Source of the DNA: an uncultured Collinsella sp.
GTDB lineage: Bacteria; Actinomycetota; Coriobacteriia; Coriobacteriales; Coriobacteriaceae
Reading direction: 5' to 3'
NCBI GenBank assembly: GCA_900548565.1
Contig: URKV01000018.1
Span: 1 to 20,489 of the forward strand
DNA length: 20,489 nucleotides
The notes beneath the pieces are model-generated. The model had not been told where the DNA came from and did no database searches. It was given only the letters and a program-made list of their open reading frames with translations. How positions within the stretch are numbered: the first letter of the stretch is position 1; every line of letters starts with the position of its first letter. Shown here piece after piece: positions 15,486 to 20,489 of this stretch. The position numbers were made by a program, and so were the translations under genes.

Positions 15486-17027
15486 CTACTGAGCGGTGTT
15501 GAGCGAACGCTTGACGGCATCACGCCAACCAGCGAGGTTGCTCTCACGGCGCTCGGCGGACATGTGAGGATGGAAGACTTTGACGATCTGAGCGTTTTGC
15601 TCCAGCTCCTCCAAATCCTCCCAATAGCCGACAGCAAGGCCCGCCAAGTACGCGGCGCCAATCGCCGTGGTCTCCACCGTCTCGCACTGCAGCACGGGGA
15701 TATCCAGCAGATCGGCCTGGAATTGCATGATGAACTCGTTGCGCGAGGCACCGCCATCAACGGACAGGCGCTCAATCGAAAGTCCCACGTCCTGCTCCAT
15801 GGCGCGTAGCACGTCATAACTCTGGTAGGCCATGGACTCGCAGGCCGCACGCACAATGGTCGCGCGACTCGAGGCGCCGGTCAGGCCGCACACGATACCG
15901 CGAGCATGCGGGTCCCACCAGGGAGCGCCCAGGCCTGCGAAGGCGGGGACGAAGTAGCAGCCCTCGTTGTCGTTAATCGAAGTGGCGAGTTGCGCGGACT
16001 CGCTCACGCTCGAGATGATGCCCATGTTGTTACGCAGCCAGTTCATGGTTGAGCCGGCGGCAAAGATAGAGCCCTCGAGCGCATAGCTGATCTTGCCGTC
16101 CGCGGCGATACCGATCGTGGAGACCAGACCGTTCTTGGATTCGACGATCTCGTCGCCGGTGTTCATGAGCATAAAGCAACCCGTGCCATAGGTGTTTTTG
16201 GTCTGGCCGGGATGGAAGCAGCAGTGGCCGAACAGCGACGCCTGCTGGTCGCCCGCCACGCCCATGATGGGTGGCATGTTGGTCATGATGTCGCTCGCGA
16301 CGCGGCCGTAGTCGCCCGAGCTCCAACGAACCTCGGGCATCATGGAACGCGGGATGTCGAAAAGTGCCAGCAGATCGTCGTCCCAATCGAGCGCATGGAT
16401 ATTAAAGAGCGCGGTGCGGCTGGCATTGGTGTAGTCGGTGGCAAAGACCTGACCGCCGGTGAGGTTGTAGATGAGCCAGGTGTCGATGGTGCCGAACATG
16501 AGGTCGCCCGCCGCCGCGCTCTCACGCGCACCGTCGACGTTATCGAGAATCCACTGCACCTTGGAGGCCGAGAAATACGGGTCGAGCGTAAGCCCCGTGC
16601 GGGAGCGCACCAGCTCTTCTGCGCCCTGCTCGACCAGCTCGTCGATCAGAGGTGCGGTGCGACGGCATTGCCACACGATGGCGTTATAGATGGGCTGGCC
16701 GCTTATGCGGTCCCACACTACCGTGGTCTCGCGCTGGTTGGAGATACCGATGGCGGCAATGCGGTCAGAATGGATGCCGCTCTTAAACTGGACCTCCATC
16801 ATCACGCCGATCTGGCTGGCAAGCACCTCCGTGGGATCCTGCTCCACCCAGCCGGGGCGCGGGAAGCTGGTTTTGACGCTACGACGCGCCTGGGCGACGA
16901 TGCAGCCGTACTCGTCGACGATGGTCGCGAGTACCGAGGTAGTGCCGCAGTCGAGCGCCATGATGTAGGAACCGCCAAAGCTAAACGGGGCGTCTTCCAT
17001 ACCCAGGCTACCTAGATTCAACGACAT
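15486..17027 (-). CDS. glpK: Glycerol kinase
   Basis: GlpK phosphorylates glycerol to glycerol 3-phosphate with ATP. The 513-residue FGGY-family protein has DCGTTS (26-31), NQRETTVVWD, the AGDQQASLFG and KNTYGTGCFML blocks, PAFAGLGAPWWDP, and LSVDGGASRNEFIMQFQADLL. It carries about 15 extra N-terminal residues compared with typical enzymes; ATG 17027 has AAAGG eight bases upstream, and an internal methionine (residue 23) lacks a clear site. I do not see the HFYG-type loop whose histidine is phosphorylated by the PTS in Firmicutes. No glycerol facilitator or glycerol-3-phosphate dehydrogenase is adjacent. The gene follows tsaC by 13 bp. Confidence 0.94.
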   Translation of the reverse strand: MSLNLGSLGMEDAPFSFGGSYIMALDCGTTSVLATIVDEYGCIVAQARRSVKTSFPRPGWVEQDPTEVLASQIGVMMEVQFKSGIHSDRIAAIGISNQRETTVVWDRISGQPIYNAIVWQCRRTAPLIDELVEQGAEELVRSRTGLTLDPYFSASKVQWILDNVDGARESAAAGDLMFGTIDTWLIYNLTGGQVFATDYTNASRTALFNIHALDWDDDLLALFDIPRSMMPEVRWSSGDYGRVASDIMTNMPPIMGVAGDQQASLFGHCCFHPGQTKNTYGTGCFMLMNTGDEIVESKNGLVSTIGIAADGKISYALEGSIFAAGSTMNWLRNNMGIISSVSESAQLATSINDNEGCYFVPAFAGLGAPWWDPHARGIVCGLTGASSRATIVRAACESMAYQSYDVLRAMEQDVGLSIERLSVDGGASRNEFIMQFQADLLDIPVLQCETVETTAIGAAYLAGLAVGYWEDLEELEQNAQIVKVFHPHMSAERRESNLAGWRDAVKRSLNTAQ

Positions 17028-17040
17028 CGCTTAAACCTTT

Positions 17041-17784
17041 CTATTGCATCGGGTCGGACAGGACCCGTTCGATCTCTGATGCGGGAAGCGCGCCTTGGCG
17101 CAGGATCTGGAGCTCGCCGTGCTGAAACGACACGATGGTTGAGGCATCGCGACACGGGGTCTCACCGGCGTCGACGGCCACATCGACCCCCTCCAGGATG
17201 CGCTCCTCCACCGTGGCAAAACTTGCCGGCGCGGGCGCTCCATGCGTGTTGGCGCTGGTGCAGGCAAGAGGGCTGCCGCAGGCGCGGATGAGCGCTTGCA
17301 CCACGGGCGAGGCCGAAGCGCGAAGTGCCACCGTGTCGTCGGCGGCGCGCATAAAGGTCGGCACGCAGGGGGCCGCCTTAACCACGATAGTCAGGGCACC
17401 CGGCCAGCATCGTCGGGCGAGCATGCGGGCCTCATGAGGGATATCCACGCCATAGCGGTCGAGCGCCTCGGCATCATCGACCAGCCAGGCAACCGTTTGG
17501 GTGAGCTCGCGCTGCTTGAGGGTAAAGATACGACGATAGCCGGTACCGAGCGCGGGGACCGCGGCGCCGTTGACGGTGGCCTGCGGATCGCGCGGCCACG
17601 GCAGAGGCTCACTTGTATCTTGTGGAACGGCATCCGAGAAAGCGTTGACCGCCACGGCGACACCGTAGACCGTCTCGGTTGGAATAAGCGCCAGGCCGCC
17701 GCGACCGAGTAGCTCGGCCGTGCGCTCGACTGCAAGCCGATGCGGCTCGCGCGCTCCCTCGTATAACCGATAGACCGTCTGCAT
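17041..17784 (-). CDS. tsaC: L-threonylcarbamoyladenylate synthase, TsaC/YrdC type
   Basis: TsaC makes threonylcarbamoyl-AMP from threonine, bicarbonate and ATP for the t6A37 modification of tRNAs that read ANN codons. The YrdC-fold motifs are PTETVYG (35-41), the KQR of the Lys/Arg loop (90-92), WPGALT (127-132) and TSANTHG (176-182). Between PTETVYG and KQR there are about 30 residues more than in typical short enzymes (about 50-83), rich in Pro, Asp and Ala. The C-terminal Sua5 domain is absent. ATG 17784 has AGGGG about 11 bases upstream. It likely forms an operon with glpK. tsaC often follows prmC, which here lies on the far side of the toxin-antitoxin pair. Confidence 0.88.
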   Translation of the reverse strand: MQTVYRLYEGAREPHRLAVERTAELLGRGGLALIPTETVYGVAVAVNAFSDAVPQDTSEPLPWPRDPQATVNGAAVPALGTGYRRIFTLKQRELTQTVAWLVDDAEALDRYGVDIPHEARMLARRCWPGALTIVVKAAPCVPTFMRAADDTVALRASASPVVQALIRACGSPLACTSANTHGAPAPASFATVEERILEGVDVAVDAGETPCRDASTIVSFQHGELQILRQGALPASEIERVLSDPMQ

Positions 17785-17932
17785 GTGTATGCCAGCCCCT
17801 TACGCTCTGGTGCAAGTTTGTTTACTGTGGGGCATTCTCGCACGAAACGTTCAACCTATTTGCCCAGAGCGCATGTTGGTTTGGTGAGCGGCTCTAGTAG
17901 TCGGTGAAAGTGAGGGGGTTAATTGAAGATTT

Positions 17933-18235
17933 TTAGCGCGCAAGCGTAACGGTACGATCGGGAAACTCGATGCTTGCAACCAGTTTTCCGCCGAGGCTCT
18001 CTGCGTACCTGCTCAGCGTGTCAAGCCTCATCGAACCCAATTCCCCACGCTCGAGCTCGGATACGCGTTTTTGAGAAACGCCCATCGATTGGGCGACCGA
18101 CACCTGTGTTAGATCTTTTAGCCTGCGAATCTGAGCAAGCTTATAGGCTTCGATACGATCGCGAGTCCTCTCCTGCTCGGCGGTAATGGAGTCGCGTGTT
18201 ATCCCGCGAGATTCCATATACTCATGCAATTCCAT
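17933..18235 (-). CDS. XRE-family antitoxin, HigA-like
   Basis: The 100-residue protein has a helix-turn-helix of the XRE/Cro type at about 34-88, with LTQVSVAQSMGVSQKRVSELERG as its core. It should neutralise the partner toxin and repress the pair by binding the palindrome at 18627-18641. Its ATG at 18235 lies inside the toxin's 3' end, a 14-base overlap, so translation is coupled. Toxin first, antitoxin second is the HigBA order. The N-terminal 30 residues are charged and probably contact the toxin. Confidence 0.88.
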   Translation of the reverse strand: MELHEYMESRGITRDSITAEQERTRDRIEAYKLAQIRRLKDLTQVSVAQSMGVSQKRVSELERGELGSMRLDTLSRYAESLGGKLVASIEFPDRTVTLAR

Positions 18236-18617
18236 CTCGATCGAGCCTCCTTACGTGGCGACGGTATATTTGCTCGGCCTTTGGAATGTTGATCGCATAC
18301 CAGCCGTTCCATTTTGCCCTTGACGATCCCGCTCGCGACTTATCACCCGCCAATAGCAATACCGCCTGGCGCTTGGGGTCAAAGGCGAAGAGGATGCGGA
18401 TCACCTGCCCACCACATGAAGTCACTCTCAGCTCCTTTAAATGATGAAGCTTCGAGCCCTTGACACGGTCAACCAGTGGACGACCAAGGCTGGGACCTTC
18501 CTTCTCGAGCACCAAAAGGTCTGCATAAATCTGCTTCAGCGTAGCTTCATCCTGCTCATCAAGCCAAGGTTCAATGTAATCAAGCACGATACGGTACCGA
18601 TGCAGCTGATTTGACAT
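18222..18617 (-). CDS. RelE/HigB-superfamily toxin (phage Gp49-like)
   Basis: Members of this family are ribosome-dependent mRNA endonucleases that stop growth when released from their antitoxin. The 131-residue protein has the recognisable core SKLHHLKELRV (about 56-66), GGQVIRILFAFD and AVLLLAGDKS, matching the ELR...RI.Y...ILL.GF.KK pattern of the Gp49-like subgroup. The activity is inferred from family. ATG 18617 has AAGGAG six bases upstream. It is transcribed from its own promoter just downstream of prmC. Confidence 0.87.
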   Translation of the reverse strand: MSNQLHRYRIVLDYIEPWLDEQDEATLKQIYADLLVLEKEGPSLGRPLVDRVKGSKLHHLKELRVTSCGGQVIRILFAFDPKRQAVLLLAGDKSRAGSSRAKWNGWYAINIPKAEQIYRRHVRRLDRDGIA

Positions 18618-18626
18618 ACCTTTCTC

Positions 18627-18659
18627 CTTCTATAGTAGAAGTTTTACGGTATATTGCAA
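18627..18659 (-). promoter_or_regulatory. Toxin-antitoxin promoter with overlapping operator
   Basis: On the minus strand TTGCAA (18654-18659) and TACTAT (18632-18637) are separated by 16 bp. The palindrome CTTCTA-CTA-TAGAAG (18627-18641) covers the -10 box. That is the expected arrangement for autorepression by the antitoxin. Confidence 0.6.
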
Positions 18660-18692
18660 GAGCAAACTTGAGCAAATGTCTATTAGTTCAGC

Positions 18693-19967
18693 TTAAATAC
18701 GCTGCTTGGGCTCGGTGACGATGGCTCGAACGATGCGGGGGCGATCGGTGAGGTCGTGGACGATGCGCACGTCCGACAGACCCGCTTGACGACAGAGCTC
18801 GGCCGCAGCGTCGAGCGCGCCCTCGTAGAGCTCGCAGGCAAACAGGCCGCCGGCGCGCAGCATGTAGGGCGCCGCGTTGAGCAGACGGCGGAAGATATCG
18901 AGGCCGTCGGCGCCGCCCTCGAGCGCCAGGTCGGGCTCAAAGTCCTTGACCTCGTGCGGCAGTGAGCGCATGACATCGGTGGGGATGTAGGGCGGGTTGG
19001 AGACGAGTACGTCAAAGGTGCCCCACTCTTCGCGGGGAATGGAACTCACCAGGTTCGTGAGGCTGAAGGTGACCTCGTCGGACGTGAGGCCAAGCGCATC
19101 GCGGTTTTTGGTAGCAAGGTCGATGGCGCGCGGCTCGATATCGGTAGCAGTGCAGGTAACGTGGCCGCGACGCTCCCAGGCAAGCGAGAGCGAGATGCAG
19201 CCCGTGCCGCAGCCGACCTCGAGAACGCGGGCAGTGCGGGGCCCGGCTGGAGCAGGTACGTTGGCCTCGGCGGCATCTTGCACGAGAGTCGTCTGTTGGT
19301 CGTTGCCCTCAATGGCGATGCCGTATTCGTCGAGCTCGGGCTCGGCGGCTTCCGCGGCTTCGGCTTCCGCGGCTTCGGCTTCTGCTGCCTGCGCGGCGGC
19401 TTCCTCGGCCTCGCGGTCGGCCAGTTCCTCGGCATAGGCACGGCTGCCCAGTACGTCGCCGCCTAGCGCCGCCTCATCGGCAGCCGTCAGGTTAGCGGCA
19501 CGGCGCTCGGCGGTCGCGCGTTCGTCGGCCAGCGCCGCCTCGGCTTTGCGAGCCTGCTCGACCTCATCGTTCCAAGGCAGCTCCACGCGCTGGCGGGCGG
19601 CGGCCTCGGGGCTCAGCACCTCGGCATCCAGATAGTTCAGGACCTCTTCGACGAGCATCTCGGTCTCGGGGCGCGGGATGAGCACGCCGGGGGCGCACGC
19701 GACATCGATCATGCGAAACTGCGTGCTACCGGTGATGTACTGCAGCGGCTCGCCCTTTGCGCGACGGACGACCGCCGCGTGCATGGTCTCGAGCTGCGCT
19801 GCGTCGAGCGTCTCGTCCATGCGCATATACAAGTCGATACGCGCCAGGCCCGTTGCTGCGCACAGCAGCCACTCGGCAGAAAGACGGGGATGCTCCTCAC
19901 CGCGCTCGGCCAGGTACTCCTTGGTCCACTCGAGACAACGCTTGATGGTCCAGATCTCGTTTGCCAT
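18693..19967 (-). CDS. prmC: Release factor glutamine N5-methyltransferase with a large acidic insertion
   Basis: PrmC methylates the GGQ glutamine of release factors RF1 and RF2 with S-adenosylmethionine. The 424-residue product is far longer than the usual 280. Residues 1-112 are the N-terminal helical domain, with RRAKGEPLQYITG (68-80) and LIPRPETEMLVEE (96-108). The methyltransferase domain resumes at about 246 with VLEVGCGTGCISLSLA and has the catalytic NPPY at 324-327. In between, about 113-245, lies a low-complexity Ala/Glu-rich segment with repeats such as AEAEAAEAEAAEAAE. ATG 19967 has GGAGG five bases upstream; the frame stays open to 20042 without support. prmC commonly neighbours prfA and tsaC, but prfA is not upstream in this window. 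Confidence 0.92.
   Translation of the reverse strand: MANEIWTIKRCLEWTKEYLAERGEEHPRLSAEWLLCAATGLARIDLYMRMDETLDAAQLETMHAAVVRRAKGEPLQYITGSTQFRMIDVACAPGVLIPRPETEMLVEEVLNYLDAEVLSPEAAARQRVELPWNDEVEQARKAEAALADERATAERRAANLTAADEAALGGDVLGSRAYAEELADREAEEAAAQAAEAEAAEAEAAEAAEPELDEYGIAIEGNDQQTTLVQDAAEANVPAPAGPRTARVLEVGCGTGCISLSLAWERRGHVTCTATDIEPRAIDLATKNRDALGLTSDEVTFSLTNLVSSIPREEWGTFDVLVSNPPYIPTDVMRSLPHEVKDFEPDLALEGGADGLDIFRRLLNAAPYMLRAGGLFACELYEGALDAAAELCRQAGLSDVRIVHDLTDRPRIVRAIVTEPKQRI
19347..19386. repeat. 15-bp tandem repeat inside prmC
   Basis: GGCTTCCGCGGCTTC occurs twice in a row (19347-19361, 19362-19376), followed by a partial third copy. It encodes the EAAEA repeats of the PrmC insertion on the minus strand. 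Copy number could change by slippage in steps of five residues without shifting the frame. Confidence 0.75.
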
Positions 19968-20015
19968 GGGGTCCTCCCCTCTTAAGCGCCGGGCGGCGCG
20001 CGAATGTCGGAGCAG

Positions 20016-20042
20016 ATTGTACGCGAGGGCGACGCACGACAA
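20016..20042 (-). promoter_or_regulatory. Possible promoter of prmC
   Basis: On the minus strand TTGTCG (20037-20042) and TACAAT (20016-20021) are 15 bp apart, about 50 bp before the prmC start. The -10 is good and the spacing short. Confidence 0.35.
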
Positions 20043-20142
20043 GGGACGATTGAGAGCGATTATCGAGAATCAGCCCAGAATTTTGCTTGGATTGCAATCG
20101 AAGCGTTCATTCGCCGACGTCTAAATCTGCATCCGTCAAGCT

Positions 20143-20249
20143 TTTGGCAAGGTTGCCCCAAAACTGACCAATATCTAACCAAGAACTTGCCAAATCACTT
20201 GACGCGCGACGCATCAAAAATCGCCCCGCAACTTCTTGAACGATTTTTT
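20143..20249. repeat. Inverted repeats upstream of prmC
   Basis: TTTGGCAAG (20143-20151) and CTTGCCAAA (20186-20194) are perfect 9-bp arms, with GGTT/AACC pairing nested inside. AAAAATCG (20216-20223) and CGATTTTT (20241-20248) form a second hairpin with T-runs on both strands, which could be a weak bidirectional terminator. The 520-bp stretch 19968-20489 otherwise shows no convincing gene. An 87-residue plus-strand frame at 20004-20267 has no ribosome binding site or family resemblance. Confidence 0.45.
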
Positions 20250-20359
20250 GAGCATTATTTTCAATAGCAGATGCACACCGTTAATTGCTTTAAGCAGGTA
20301 AGCAGCTCAAAGGCCATCACAGCTTATTGAATAACATCTCAAAGCAATGTGCCCAACCT

Positions 20360-20389
20360 AGTCATTTAAGAACGTCCCCAATGACTACC
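20360..20389. repeat. REP-like hairpin, second copy of the 4718-4747 repeat
   Basis: These 30 bases match 4718-4747 at 28 positions. AGTCATT (20360-20366) and AATGACT (20380-20386) form a perfect 7-bp stem, with the AAGAACGTCCCC core at 20368-20379 largely in the loop. One of the two differences changes an A-T pair to a G-T wobble in the other copy, so the stem is kept. Confidence 0.7.
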
Positions 20390-20395
20390 TCTAAG

Positions 20396-20489
20396 GCGCC
20401 GCAGGTTGAGCATACCGCATCCGGAGCAAGGCAGCGCCGCAGGTAGAGGACGGACAGCGAGCGGGTCGCATTTGAGACAAGGTGACGTG
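20396..20489. repeat. Probable interspersed repeat at the right edge
   Basis: GCGCCGCAGGT occurs at 20396-20406 and 20434-20444. The segment directly abuts the REP-like hairpin and runs off the window. A 32-codon minus-strand frame is open here (stop at 20391), but its Arg/Cys/Pro-rich translation does not look like a protein, so I treat the segment as part of a repeat element. Confidence 0.4.

Noticed and set aside
20004..20267. An 87-codon plus-strand frame upstream of prmC
   Set aside because: It has no ribosome binding site, overlaps the candidate prmC promoter and two inverted repeats, and shows no family resemblance.

Overview
The window looks like a chromosomal segment of a moderately high-GC actinobacterium of the class Coriobacteriia, most likely Collinsella or a close relative. 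This is an inference from base composition, the protein sequences, the mix of ATG, GTG and TTG starts with AGGAG-type ribosome binding sites, and the style of the intergenic repeats; no database search was possible. Almost everything is on the minus strand. pepT is the only clear plus-strand gene.

Layout from left to right. Positions 1-282 carry no convincing gene but fold into nested perfect helices, so they may be the leader of a minus-strand gene beyond the left edge, or an RNA gene. Next come a phosphohexomutase (minus), a terminator, and a two-gene unit made of a short DtxR/MntR-type metal regulator followed by a homocysteine S-methyltransferase family enzyme. pepT (tripeptidase) is divergent from this unit, and the shared intergenic region holds an 18-bp palindrome. 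Between the convergent pepT and LCP genes lies about 400 bp of non-coding DNA with a pepT terminator, a cluster of REP-like hairpins at 27-29 bp intervals, and a cloverleaf-like element closed by a perfect 12-bp stem. Then follow murA and an LCP (LytR-CpsA-Psr) cell-envelope ligase in one unit.

The centre is a complete F1Fo ATP synthase operon in the classical order, transcribed leftwards: a small membrane protein in the atpI position, then atpB-atpE-atpF-atpH-atpA-atpG-atpD-atpC. It has a good promoter upstream and a strong intrinsic terminator after atpC. Several genes overlap by 1-11 nt, which points to translational coupling. To its right are upp (uracil salvage), glpK (glycerol kinase), and a TsaC/YrdC protein for tRNA t6A synthesis. 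A HigBA-like toxin-antitoxin pair then separates tsaC from prmC, the methyltransferase for release factors. PrmC carries an acidic, Ala/Glu-rich insertion of about 130 residues. The right end, about 520 bp, is non-coding and ends in repeats that share sequence with the REP-like cluster near 4.7 kb.

Most of the window is housekeeping. I do not see a large undescribed defence or biosynthetic system. The best leads are the two structured RNA-like regions (43-174 and 4793-4885), the REP-like repeat family with a wobble-preserved stem, the expanded PrmC, the toxin-antitoxin insertion between prmC and tsaC, and the candidate operator shared by the metal regulator and pepT.
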